From Lingula anatina (lineage: Eukaryota > Brachiopoda > Lingulata > Lingulida > Lingulidae): a DNA stretch of 64,000 nt. The position numbers and the translations under genes are program-made. The DNA lies in NCBI RefSeq assembly GCF_001039355.2, contig NW_019774513.1, forward strand, positions 912,470-976,469, given 5' to 3'. Under the pieces are notes generated by a model, which was given only the letters and a program-made list of their open reading frames with translations, had not been told where the DNA came from and ran no database searches. Below are positions 47,820 through 60,000 of the stretch, one piece after another (within the stretch, counting starts at the first letter, position 1; each line of letters begins with the position of its first letter).

Positions 47820-48030
47820 TGATCTAAACTTTTAGACCAAAATTTCAGTCTAATTGGCCTAATATAAAACAGTAGTTGTCTTATTTAAATAATATTTATA
47901 AAAGGAAAGACATGGCTTACCTTTCAGACCAATACTTACTTTATTCAAGTTGAATGTTATGGATTAATCTGAAACTGAATGAATTTGTGTTTGTTAAGTT
48001 TAGACCAATTTCTAGGCCATAGCTCCTTTG
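47820..48030. repeat. AGACCAA-type dispersed repeat
   Basis: Contains CTTTTAGACCAAAATTTCAG, then CATGGCTTACCTTTCAGACC and AATACTTACTTTATTCAA. The latter is the reverse complement of AAGTAAGTATTGGTCTGAAA found at about 13800 and, diverged, at 12372. Relatives are also near 14590 and 39100. Boundaries are not clear. Confidence 0.5.
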
Positions 48031-50629
48031 AGAAACTTGCCTTAGCTCAGTTGTTGAGAAAAGTCTGGCAGGTGAGATTGCTAAGAAGTTCCTAGCCTAG
48101 GTAATATAAATGCTGGGGGCCTGGGTGGCTGGATATCTGGGTTGTTATCTTATGAAAGTTTCAACATTAGACTTAAGTATGAAGAATATGCACCAATATT
48201 TTCATAGCAATAAGTAGAAGTTATGGAATTGACATTAGTTTAATTGGGAGGCCAGTAATTGCGGCATTTTATGCGGTAGAGATAAGTAGTTGAATGAGCA
48301 GTGATACTTGATTTACTGTGTGATTTTTATATAGAAGTTATTAATAATGTTAAAATGTTTCAGAAATAATAGGCGAAGACAGTGCAGCAAGTTGTAGCAG
48401 AAATGAAACTACAACAAGAAGCAGTGGTGGTGTGGGGCTGAATAAAATTATAGCAGTGTGACTGAATGATGTGCACATCAGTACTATTGACCTCTGTCAT
48501 GGTGCGACTAGGGTGAACTACTAAGTAGCTACTCAATGATCAGGAGTTGACAGGTGTCATAATACCACCATGACAGAAGGCTGATCTTTGTGACTTCCAT
48601 TATTCACCAAGGCCATGCAGTCAAAGTGCTGATCACGTAAAACTAGAGCCCAGCTTTGAATCAATAACAGCCCTGTTCAAATTCAAGGTTAAACCAGGAC
48701 AAAATTGTTTGAGTAAATGTTCGAAAAAAAAAAAGATGTATTCCAGTGGTAAAAACCCAAACTTTTTATTGCTGACTGCTATTACAATGGTAAATTCAAA
48801 GCATGTTTTTCAATTGATTAGTAAACTTATTGTGATTGATTAAGACAGGTTGTCTTTAAGGATGATATGGACCCCACATATGAAGTGTAAACCTTTTGAA
48901 TAAATGTATAGGTATATTGTGGTGCTTACAACATGTATATTTTTATGAATGCTCCATGAAACTGAACTGGAATTAGGCAGTGTCAATTACAAGTCTGTGG
49001 CTCAAATTTAAAAATGGCAATTTCATTTAAAAGGACTGTTTTATGGGTATATTTGGTTTTAGACCTGTAAACAGTGAAATATTTGCCAAAACAGCAACAG
49101 GCATTCAACTTTATCAGCCAGATGCAGATTTATATTACTATTTTTCTCCTGAAATTCCTCAAAAGTGAGAGAACATGTAAGCCAGCTTAACTTCCAGTCT
49201 TTCAAGGTTGCTAACTCAGCTTATACATCATAGTGTGGGCTGGCCTTTGTCTGCTACCTGGCATTCCTTGGCTGATTGATTAGGTGCTCTGTGTGCAAAA
49301 GGAAACCCTTTGATGTAAACCCCAGTGTTTCAGGAAGGTTGCACAAGGTTAAAAAACAGCATAGTGTTTTATAAGAGTTGAGTTTTAATTAGGTCTGTAT
49401 GTTATCCTCGGTGTCATCTCTTAAGGCAATCTAGGCTTACAGCATGGGGGACTGATATGATATGGATAATCTGTGGTCTAGACAGGAAGAGATTGATTGA
49501 TTTGATAAGCAGGTAATGTAATAATTTGCAATAATGGTGAAGAAGATGCACTTCTGAATATGTGTAATTAATGCTGTAACTGTTCCCCAAGAAGCAGTGG
49601 CTTGACAGATGGGTAACATGAATTATTTGCATTGATTCCTGCCTGTTGTTGGTCTGAATTTTCCTTTTTTGGGAGGCCAGTGATATGGGTAAAGGGGATT
49701 ATTAGAAAGGTGGGTGGAGATTAAAAGCCAGAGAGGAAACAGTTATTAAAACTGCCTGATATCTATAGGAATTGACATGTCATCAGTCAGCACAGACATC
49801 AAATTACTCAAATTACATAATACATTTTTCAAGAAAATTCAGACCTTCTTCTGAGAAATCTCAAGTACTTTCTAAATCTGCCCAGACCCAAACATACCAA
49901 GTCTGTAACTTCATTCTGAGAACATGTGTCAGACCAGGCTTTAAATGCTATATATTTCAATTTTGCTCCTATTAATTTGCACAAGCATTCAACAATAGCT
50001 TAGCTTGTGAAATGAAATTGCAGCTGCATTTAAGTCAAAAGTCAAGTATTAGTTATTTATGTTTGCCTCTAATAACTTCAGCCCTGGTCTCATGTACTTA
50101 GTGTGTAAGGAAGTTGACAAATCTTATATTCTCTGAATCATGGGTAATGGTGTGAGAAATTGTAAACTACACATTGTAATTGGTTATTAGTAACTGCTGG
50201 TAATGTGAAAATGTAATTGGTGTTTAGTTTGCAGATGTCATGTTGCATTTCATTCACATTTCATGACTTGTTACTTTTAATCAAACAAAGTTGTACCTAT
50301 ATGGCTTGTTTTAAAGAAGGTTTGCAAAAAATACCATAATACTGATAACCAAACACGCTGATGAAGATTTTGTTCTATTTTTTTTTTCAATGCATTCTTC
50401 AGCAGCACCAATATTATCATTCTCAAAATGTATAGATCTGCTGCATCCAATGTTAAATGGCAATACCTGTAACGAAGAATTCACTGTCAAAATATGTTAA
50501 ATATTTTAAAACATGAATTGACAAAATTGCATCTTAAAATATGATATATATAGACCATAAACAGTTATGGCCATTAAGTATTTTGACTAGTAGAGAGCAC
50601 AGTTCAGAGTTCTATAATTCTTTTTCCAG

Positions 50630-50786
50630 CAACGTGAAACTGCTTGAAGAATATGTGGCAGCAGGAACAGAAGATGACACATCCAGTGACAGTATATCTG
50701 ACTCTGACCCTGGGCTGGTGAAGGACCGCACATCTTCCTCCTCTTCCTCAAGAGATGACAGTCTTACAAGACCTGGGAACTCTGAG
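50630..50786 (+). CDS. RIN: RIN-like exon 3 (acidic, Ser-rich)
   Basis: Acceptor TTCTTTTTCCAG and donor GAG|GTGAGG; one base completes Ser, then 52 codons in phase 0. It reads NVKLLEEYVAAGTEDDTSSD, an acidic DSDSDPG-type stretch and RTSSSSSSRDD. Probably disordered and phosphorylated. Exons 2 and C both join it in frame. Confidence 0.8.
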
Positions 50787-50823
50787 GTGAGGGAAAGTTC
50801 AGCCATATTTGCAGTAAAACTTA

Positions 50824-50965
50824 GGGCGTGTTCCCAATAAAACTATTGTACTAGGTGGATCAATCCAATTTCACAAGGACTCTCAATGAATGCAATCAAA
50901 TTAACTGAATGGTATCCCTCCTCCAGCAGCTAGGGGGTGATTAACTTTCATGTGCATTTGGTCGC
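50824..50965. mobile_element. Decayed Harbinger-like MITE, left part
   Basis: TTA then GGGCGTGTTCCCAATAAA matches the end type of the 12435 element. An inner stretch (AGGGGGTGATTAACTTTCATG) aligns with AGGGGTAATTAACTTTCGTG of that element at a similar distance. The right end was not found. Confidence 0.5.
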
Positions 50966-51155
50966 AATCAAAACAAAGTAAAAAAGTTAACAGAAGCCAA
51001 GTTTTTTTTTTAATTAGCTCATGAAAGGAGACTGGCTATTCTTGTTTTTGGCAGTCATATCAGCAAAATGAGCTGGAGGTTGGTTCGTTAAAGGCATACA
51101 GTTAATGTTAGACATCATATATCAAATATATAAACATATCCTAAAACCATTGAGA

Positions 51156-51414
51156 GTTCACCAGTCTATCTTCACACTAAAATCTTAGAATCTTAGAACT
51201 CGTTATTCTGAGAACCATTTTAGATATTATGACATAACTTGATGATTGAGGGAATATCACTATTCTAATTTCTACCATCATGAATGAAGTTCACCAGTCT
51301 CTGACTCCATTGGGGAGTAACTCAAAACTAAAATCTTAGCACTCAAATATGTGTTTATGGCTCGTTATTCTGAGAACAGTTTTGGATATTATGACATACC
51401 TTGATGATTAAGGA
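51156..51414. repeat. Imperfect tandem duplication, unit about 143 bp
   Basis: GTTCACCAGTCT, CTAAAATCTTAG, CTCGTTATTCTGAGAAC and TTGATGATT occur in the same order in two adjacent units, starting at 51156 and 51299. Confidence 0.75.
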
Positions 51415-54400
51415 AAAAGTTAGCAATTTCCAGGAAAATGAAATGTTTTCCGTATAGAGATCTAACATTCATTGTGTGCCTAGAAAGGAGAACACATGCT
51501 GCTGAGTGTGACCCAGATGTTTGAGAGCATGCAAGTCGTCTGCTTTCTGGAAAAAAAAAATTGTGTGAACTCCGTCCTGAATTTAGGCCTTGAACTGATT
51601 TTTGTGCTACACTTCACAATTATGTTAATTAAGGAGTGAATTTATTCTTAGATGTCTCGTGTTCTTGTGAAATGGAAACACGAAAGTAATTCCATTCCTG
51701 TAATATTCTTCATATTTTTATACATATTGAAATGAATTTCTTTACATTACAATGGGGTGTCAATTACCATTGATCTGAGGTATTAATCTGTTATAAATAA
51801 CATGTTGAATATAAGATTAAACAATTTGACAAGTAAATTGTTGGCAGCCCTGATACTTTTTTCAAACATTAATAATATTGTCATGCCATAAATGTACATA
51901 TTGGATTGATTAATTGCTTAACCATAATCTCCTCATATAGATATTGACAAGTTGTGCATGTTCAATGAAGATAAAATGACTTTGTCATCAGTGTTATGAA
52001 CTTAATGACACAACTGGCTGCACTCCAGAAACCAACATGTCCTCTCATGACCCCTTTGATGTGAACATGCTTTCCTTTTTAATTGCACAATGAGCAGGTG
52101 TATCTAAATAAAAACACCTATTGTAATGAAGGGAATATTTAGCTTGTTATTTAGGACATGTACAAGGCCGTAGCAGCTGAATTCACCCTTAAGAGGATTA
52201 TTATTATTGGTTTTTTGGCTTTTTGTCACATAACAAGTGTGTAGTCCCCACATTGGGACTGATCCCGAGTTGAAAAGATTTAGGAAAATGGTGGAAAGCA
52301 CACCTGGATGCGATTGTGACAGTGTAAACACCAACTCACACCTTTTTGCTGATCGGTTGTATTGACTTGACCCTTAGCTCCGTGGGCTGATTGACCTCTA
52401 GAACCAACCGGGTCATGATGATTATTTTGAATACCCCTAATCCTATGTGTGGCTTGTGTAATAGGCAAGGGGTGGGGTTTGGGTTTTCTGTAACATAGGA
52501 TTTCCACCAGTTTTTCTTGTTAAAAACAAAATAAATTAGTCAAATAAAATGATTTTTCAAAAAAAAATATATCAAAGTCATTTAAAGTTGCTATGAAATA
52601 TATTGTGTTAGAAAATGGGAATTATTTTTATTTAACTTTGTCACAGACCCCAAGGGCTTCATTGATTCAAACCCTGGGTGGTAAATCCCCAGTCTAGCTT
52701 ACATAATTTATTTCATTAGGTTATGGCTAAGAAAAAAAGCAACATTGAAACCATACTGTTTGTTTAACAGTACTCTCACTGTAGTGAAAGAATGAATTTG
52801 ACCAGTGTGTAGTGTGTATGATTTTTTGTCAAAAACTACATGATTGAACAGGGTTGTAATGTCAAGTTTTGATACATTGAACTCATTTTTACTATTGGTC
52901 ATATGAAGGTTTGGTACTGACTTCTAATTGCAAAAAGCTTTAGGAAAACAGTTATAGAAAAAAAAAGAAGTGCTAAAACTCCTTATGTTAACAAATGCAT
53001 TTGTGACATAGCAAATCTAGCTTGTGAATGGCATCCAATCTGACATAATTCAAGCAGCATTTCTTTTAACTCGGCACCAACCCCTGTTATGTATGAAGGA
53101 CCCGTGTCATCCGGTCCCAGACATGATCTGTGACATTTACAGAGACCCATACCTTTTAAGAATACATACATACATACCATATGGACTCCTTTTGCTCTGA
53201 CATTGTGACTTTGAGTTCCAGTGACCATAAAAAGGTGTAAGCATTCATTGGGTTGCTGTGACAGGCATCTATGGCAGTATGGGAGACAGACATAACTACG
53301 GGGTAGTGAAGCATAGGGGCTTTCAAATGGCAAGGAATAGTCATAACAAAAATAGAAATTGCACCACGACAGATTTATTCAGTAGGTTGGAGAATTTGAG
53401 ACTTGAGACATTTGAGTTACTTAGGAGTCCCTTTTCCATACAATATCATGGCACGCTAAATGTCGGTCAGGCTGCTTGTTTGTAGAGTTGGGTAAGTCTT
53501 GAAAAATCCAAATTTTTGCATGTCACATATTGATGTGATAATTAAAAGCACAAATTAAGATTTATTTAAAAACAATATCTGCTTGGTGAATCAGCCAACA
53601 GACAGTAAAGTAAGCATGGTTTTAATGGGGCTCCTGAGGGATTTATTTGACAGCATACCTGTATTACCAGGTAAGGTTAAATGTAATACACCTTGTATGT
53701 GCAGTGACTGAAAGAGCAGGAAAGTTGGTGACATTCCAGTACAAAAATCTAACCTGTCTCAGTGACAGATAACTTAAGTCTAGGGCAGTAAATCATTTTC
53801 TTTAGCGAATCATAAATTATTTCTTGAAAGGTTTACATGCAGAAGAAAAAACAAAAGAGTCCGCTCCCTCCCGCTGGTTGTATGTGTAGTATTGCTGACT
53901 AAGATATTGTTGTGCAAACAGGACTTCCGCCCACATTACTAGATTATACACTACATTATACACTACATTAAAGACACTTATTGTTAAGTGGCCTATTGCT
54001 TCTGTAATATTAGTATTGATTCATCATAGGTGAGACACTAAATAACTACCAAATAAAAAAAGTCAGTTCCAATATTTGTGGACTCTTTAGCCCGCCATTT
54101 CCTGATCACCTCCATAGCTAGAAGGGTTTTTTTTTCACCTGTTCAGAGAAAAGCCATAAGTTGCCATTGAATTGTATTTGTTCACCTTAGAAGGTAAAGG
54201 ATTGACATCAATCTACTATAAACAAGTCCCGAGGATATTTCTACACTTTTTACCTGTGATGACTTTATGGATTAAGTCAGTTTTGGTCTGTATCCTAGAT
54301 TGACCGGATAAACTCAAGCGAAACAAAAACTTAAACGGCAGGAGCCAAGTTATTTACAGAGAGGAACACAGCAGTGGTATTTGTGTGTCTATTGTTAGCA

Positions 54401-54459
54401 CATTGTATTGGGTTTATTTGCCTTTTAATCTCGTACCTAGTCAAGTGGAAACGGCAGAC
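51415..54459 (+). other. Intron sequence before alternative exon D
   Basis: 3 kb of AT-rich intron. An open frame at 53258 ends just before a GTAAGT site but has a stop in the phase needed to join the exon at 55316, so at most it is a 5' UTR exon. Nothing else is recognised. Confidence 0.45.
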
Positions 54460-54465
54460 TATAAA
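54460..54465 (+). promoter_or_regulatory. TATA-like box for alternative first exon D
   Basis: TATAAA at 54460 with a TTCCAGTGC initiator-like sequence about 28 bases downstream. This spacing fits a core promoter and gives a 5' UTR of about 85 bases to the ATG at 54573. Confidence 0.4.
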
Positions 54466-54572
54466 GGGGAGCAGAGACAGAGGGTGTTCCAGTGCTATTG
54501 ACAATCTATGGCCAAGCATGTTGTATCACATTCCTGACCGAGTGGAATTCGTCCTATAAAAAAAACTTTGAC

Positions 54573-54659
54573 ATGAGGCGAATGAAAGGGAAAAGTAAAA
54601 ACTCTGCCAGTCAGAAGAAACTCGGTATATGGGAGAAACTAGTGAAACAATGTTGGAAG
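54573..54659 (+). CDS. RIN: Putative alternative first coding exon D (basic N-terminus)
   Basis: ATG and 29 codons, MRRMKGKSKNSASQKKLG then IWEKLVKQCWK, ending at AAG|GTATCT in phase 0. That fits the exon at 55316, giving a short isoform whose SH2 domain follows within about 70 residues. The peptide is strongly basic with an amphipathic aromatic end, compatible with membrane or phosphoinositide binding (inference). A TATA-like box at 54460 supports transcription from here. The donor is weaker than the others (GTATCT). Confidence 0.45.
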
Positions 54660-55315
54660 GTATCTAGTGTGACTGACATTTCACTCTTTTCTTTTCACAA
54701 AAATGTTTATTTTAAAAAAAGCTCAAAGTTTGACACAACAGAGTAATTAAAGGATTGGCGAGGCATTATAAGATCAGACATAAAGGGTGTTGGATTAATT
54801 TTTTTGTGACTTAATCAACAGGTTTCTTTTAGGATGAAAGAGCATTCTGTTTAGGTCAGACGGTGGGTAAACATATCAACCACAAGTTGCCAGTCTATTA
54901 CCTCTTGTAGCACGGGAGTCCCATAACCCTATGATATAACCATGTGTGGCTTTACGCCACCACCACACAATAATGGATAGACAGGCAGTATACTTCTGTC
55001 ATCTAGGGGGACATGTTTTCCTGTTGATTCACTATCACAGATCACACTGATAATCCACAGTCACCCTTTATGGTGAAGAAATTTCATGTTAGACTTAATA
55101 CCCTTGGGCCTGTAGTTTCTTAGTTTGGTTGGTAAATCTGGCAGTTTGGTTGGTGAATTATATGGTTTGGTTAAAAAATACCAAAGTTAATTAATCGCCA
55201 CACATTTAAGACAGTCTATCTTTTTTAAAAATCTGAATTACATTTCCTGATAAGTCAGATATAGCTAAGTGTGGAAAATACATTTTTTTACCACGGCAGT
55301 GATTTATAATTTCAG

Positions 55316-55501
55316 AGCTTGAGGAGCAGCACCACTTCCAATGGAGTTGAGGAGAACAATAATGGTATGAAGATTTCGGAAGAGGAGGCGCCTCGGGAGA
55401 TCCCACTCCTGGAGAGGCTGATCAAGACCCATCCTATTTGGTACCTTCCTAACATCAGTCGTGCTGGCACCATACATCTCCTACAGCACAGGGATGTGGG
55501 G
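55316..55501 (+). CDS. RIN: RIN-like exon 4 (SH2 domain start)
   Basis: Acceptor TTATAATTTCAG, donor GGG|GTAAGA, 62 codons, phase 0 at both ends. After a polar linker it enters the SH2 domain: EIPLLERLIKTHPIWYLPNI and SRAGTIHLLQHRDVG. The W near residue 42 of the exon and the SRAG..HLL helix are the usual SH2 start (betaA and alphaA). The ERLIKTHPIWYLP block is typical of RIN proteins. Confidence 0.92.
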
Positions 55502-55514
55502 GTAAGAAACATAA

Positions 55515-55566
<52 letters not shown>
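55515..55566. repeat. (TAA)n microsatellite
   Basis: About 17 AAT/TAA units starting just after the exon 4 donor. Confidence 0.95.
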
Positions 55567-56823
55567 TCGCTTGCCTGTTGAAAATCAATATTTTCTCCTC
55601 CATCAGTTGCCATACATAATACATGTGAGAAACCTTATCTGTTAATTATTTTTTAGTATTTCGCTTACTGACAGACTCTTTACATGTTAATTTTACAAAG
55701 TTAATACAATTTTATCAACCATGAGGTTAGTTAGTCATCATGTAAAAGTTTTAATTTTTAAAAGCCCTGACAAGAAAATCTAAAGTCAGATGTTGTAAAA
55801 ATGTATAGTATAAGATCTATGATTTTTAGAGCTTCTGTAATTATTGGAGACAGTATCAATATTTACTCCTTTATATACACTTAGTTTAATATACCTATTC
55901 AGATAGGTATGTATCATGATAAAAATGTTCTTTATCATACAAATAATACTTTAAAGATATTTGACTTATGTTAATAGATTTAACGAATATGGTTTATGAT
56001 TATGTAATTGTGAAGAGGCCAGTACTTTTCCATCGCTAATGGCGCATAGTTCATTTAGTACTTGTTTGTGTTTTTCAGAGCTATTATGAATTACACACAA
56101 TAAACCCACACCCAGTTTATACTTCTTGGGGGCTAAGTTAGTACACCCTGTTGTAGAAAATTAATACAATAGAACACGCATTTTAGCAAAATAATCAATA
56201 AGTCAGATGTAGTACAAGCATTATTGATTATGAAATAGTTTTTAGTGATGTTGTAATAGGTGTGTAAAAAGCTAGTGATATTTTCCATAGCGTCACGTAC
56301 GGCATTGTGTAATATGATACGTTAGGAAGGGCGAGAAGTACTACGAATGCTGTATGTGTGGGTAGCAATTGTGTGCGTGCCTGTTTACTGATCTGAAACA
56401 AGGTCAACAACACTTTAAAGGGGTCCTGTAATCAATTTCAAAATAAATAACATGTTCTATTTAATCAGCCAGTCACACTTGATGAACTCGGAAGTCTAAT
56501 GATCTACTTTTGATTTTTTATGACTGTTATGTTTGTGTTTCTGAAGCGCCATTGTGAAATTTGCATGGAAGAGTATGATATGTTTCATTTTTATTGATGG
56601 ATTGTTTACAAAGTGATAAAACTAGTCACCTAATGAGCCATGTAAGCAAATAAAGGATCAAATTGTTTGAAGAATTCTTTAGGTTTGGAGGAGATACTTC
56701 CGGTGTGCCTTTCAGAAAAAATTTGTATATCTAACAGAAAAAAAAAATTGAAATTTCTTTGATTACAAAGTAAACTTTGCCATAAGTGTGTGTGGCATCA
56801 AATTTTTTATTATTTCGTTTCAG
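55567..56823 (+). other. RIN-like intron 4
   Basis: AT-rich intron within the SH2 coding region; nothing recognised beyond the TAA repeat at its start. Confidence 0.7.
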
Positions 56824-57008
56824 TCTTTTATAGTGCGGAAATCCAGCCAGCAGGCCACCATGGCCCTTTCCGTACGTCTGCCCGAAGGTTGCGGTCAACA
56901 CATAGAGCACTTCCTTATCCAGACCACTGACCAGGGACTCCAGTTAGAGGGCTCTAATTACTTCTTCCCTGCCATACCTGTATTGGTGGAATATTACTCT
57001 AATACTCT
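56824..57008 (+). CDS. RIN: RIN-like exon 5 (SH2 core)
   Basis: Acceptor ATTTCGTTTCAG, donor CT|GTAAGT; 61 codons plus two bases. It starts SFIVRKSSQQ, where FIVR is the FLVR motif; its Arg is the expected phosphotyrosine contact. MALSVRLPEGCGQHIEHFLI carries strands C-D with the His that often contacts the ligand, and FPAIPVLVEYYSNT is the alphaB helix region. All key SH2 positions seem intact, so phosphotyrosine binding is likely. Confidence 0.93.
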
Positions 57009-60000
57009 GTAAGTCATGGCAAATTATACATCTGAATTATTTTGTATTTTTGAAGGCTTTAAAAAATATTGAATTTAAAAAAAAAATTAAAGTCTAATGC
57101 TTAACTTTAATATTAGTCATTGGTGATTAAAAAATTGGCACCTCTAAACTTCATGGTTAAAGTATTTAAAGGAAAAAAGAAATGAGTGAAAAGTATCTTT
57201 TCCAAGAATTGTGGGAATTTTGATGATTCAGAGTCATGGTTGTTACTCATTGAATGCTGTTCAAGTAAAAGTTTTTCTGTCACAGTTAATTGGTTAAAAA
57301 AAGTTATATATCATAAAGATGGGACAAAAATTTTTTGAGTAAGGTTGTTTTTGATGATTCAGAATCATATTGTTGTTTGTTTGAATTTCGACCACTGCTT
57401 AGATTACTGAAAAATGCCCTTAATACCCAGGTGCTTTGATAATGGTAATGTGTTTTGTTAAGACAGGTAGATTTGGCTGAAAAGCTGGAGTAGTTTATAT
57501 TACTTTGTACTGAATAAATGGTGTTTACTTTAGACTGATTTGTAGTGCCCTATGCTTATATTTTGACCATTGGCATCTCATTATCTTCGATAATTTTTTT
57601 GCATGCTTGGTCATTTTTTTTTATTTGACCCCAGCTCCATCTGTCCATCTTTTCGGTTATCAAAATAATTTGCGATCTCCATTCTTTCTTCTTGTTGGGA
57701 TGTTTTGAGTTAAAATGTTGCTAGGGCACCTGCTTTTCATGAGGCAGTGTTGTTTTGATGTTGGGGAATCTGGAAACAATGTCAGGGCGTTAGAAGGTTC
57801 TTTAAGGCAGAAGTGCTAGTTATTTGCCTCCAGACTTACCAAAATTGGAGCACTTATTCAGAGAGTAAGAGAGATTGAGCTCTCTGTGCACTGCTGTGAT
57901 ACTTACAATTTGGTGTTGCTGATGTTGGTGAGTTTTCATTTCAGAGAAATTACTGAATGGAATTTTGTACTATTTTTATGATAAGATGATCTGTCTTTGG
58001 TGTGCTCTTTATGCAAAGGGTAATGCTTTGTGCTCATGAATGTAGCTAAGGCTCCAACTTAAGATTGTGCCAGTTGATATTAAGACACCTAGAAGAAAAA
58101 AATTCATATTACCTTGTACAATATCATTTTAGACAAAAGTATGCAAATGGTAAAAGATGCTAACTAAAACTGTGCTGCATTTTGACAAGATTTTTCTTCA
58201 CATATGTCATTTCTTGCTACTTGTGTATTATAGTTTTTTTAGTTACTTCTTAAATAATGAAGCTTTTTCTCAACTCTGATGAGTCCCGGATACAAACAGA
58301 AGTTACTGAACACAGAAGTATCCCAGTTATATTGTTTTGTAGGAATTTGATATAAACATTGGAACTTGTGCAGGTGTGACATATCTCAACAGAATCTTGT
58401 TACTTGATCTGTTGTGAAGTATTTGGTTGCCAGTAGCTGATCAAGTATCACCTGCCCCGTGTCTGTTGTCCTGAACATTAGTTCAGTGAGGTGATGACTT
58501 GCATATAATCTGTGGTTAATGTCGTGACAGGCTATTGGTAGTTTTTTAAATTAGAGAATTTGTCCTGATGAAGACATCAGTTTTCATTGAGGGTGCCCAC
58601 TAACTGTGTTAATCGACTTAAATCCCCAAAATTATCAGGAGGGTTCCAGACACTGTTGAAAACCCTCCTGGAGTTGTTTTACCTGTGCCCAGAGCATTTA
58701 GGGACAACTATTACTTGTGTCCTCAAGTAATTGTGACTCACAATAGGTGTATATACATGTAGAACTTGATTAGCAGATTCCATTAGTTTCTGTCTCTGTG
58801 ATTGATTTTCTGCAGACTGAGATCTCTAGTATTTGAAAGTATGTCCTGCTGGGGTAGAGAATAAGGGAGGATTTATCTCTTGCCTTAGCGGTTTTGGTAG
58901 CAGCATACCCTGTGCTCAGGTTTTTTCCACGTACTTGTGTCAGGACACTTAAAGAATATTATCAACTTCAATTTCTCTCAATCATGGTATTTTGTAAAGA
59001 TTGATTTAGAAGTATCCCAGTTATATCATAGATGTTTGAATAAAAGTGAAAAAAGGTTATTTGTTTGCATCAGTTGCATTAGCCAGTGGTTTTTCATAAA
59101 TTACATGTTCTTCCTGTCAATTATCACGTGATGAGTGGAGTTCCTTTTATTATAATATTCCACGGATATCTTCTTTTTCCGCATACACATGTACATGTCA
59201 CAAATACCTGTCCATCCTTTTCCATAAATCATTCTTAGGTGAAGATCAGGGTGTTTTTATTTGAATACAGGGTGGCACAAAATTATGGGTCAATGATAAT
59301 AGTTAAGAATCTGTCTTTGTGGTATTTTTTATAGCTGGGCCAAAAAAGGAAGTGATTACAAGAGGTTCATTATAATAGAAGTAATATTTACAAATGTCGT
59401 AAGAAAAATTCCTTAGTTCAAAATATGCATAGACACTGTTGTATGAAAAGTTTATTCAGAATTTTGTTAACTTTGTTATGATTGAAGAACTGGGAATTTT
59501 TAAAACACCGTTTATGTTTTTACTAGACATGTCTATTTTCGGCTTCTTCAATAAGTATCTTATCAAGTGTCTTTTGCCCTGTAAGAAAGCTCTTGACATC
59601 CTTGAGCAAACAAAAGGTGGAGGCGTCTCCACTCTCAATGCACTGGGTGTAATATCTCCGATTTCCTCAACCATATCTTATTGCCCATCCTTAGGTGAAG
59701 TGAATTTACATATCCAAACTGTAAATATGCATACCTATGTGCTGTTAGGTATAAGTCCAAATTGGTGTGGCGTCACTTTCAGTTTCCTGGAACCCATCCT
59801 AACAATGTGGATTCAGGCTGGACCAATTGTTTAAAGAATGGGGGGGATTTTTTGCTTTTGTTTACTTTTATTTTGAACTCGTGATAATATAGATAATGAC
59901 ATGAAAAAAGTTCTTAACATAAAAAAGTTTTCCGTCATAGTTTAAGGAAGCTGATGATGTAAGAAAGGAACATTTGTAAGTTTTTTAGCATCATATAAAT

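Larger units (their letters stand above)
45533..50629 (+). other. Intron sequence before RIN-like exon 3
   Basis: 5.1 kb intron. It contains the CA microsatellite (46314), the hAT-like MITE (47657), an adjoining AGACCAA-type dispersed repeat (about 47820-48030) and a GC-richer antisense open frame near 47020-47219. No exon is recognised. Confidence 0.55.

Noticed and set aside
53258-53485. Open frame MTGIYGSMGDRHNYG... before a GTAAGT site
   Set aside because: A TAG lies before the donor in its own frame and another in the phase-0 frame needed for the exon at 55316. At most it is an untranslated exon.
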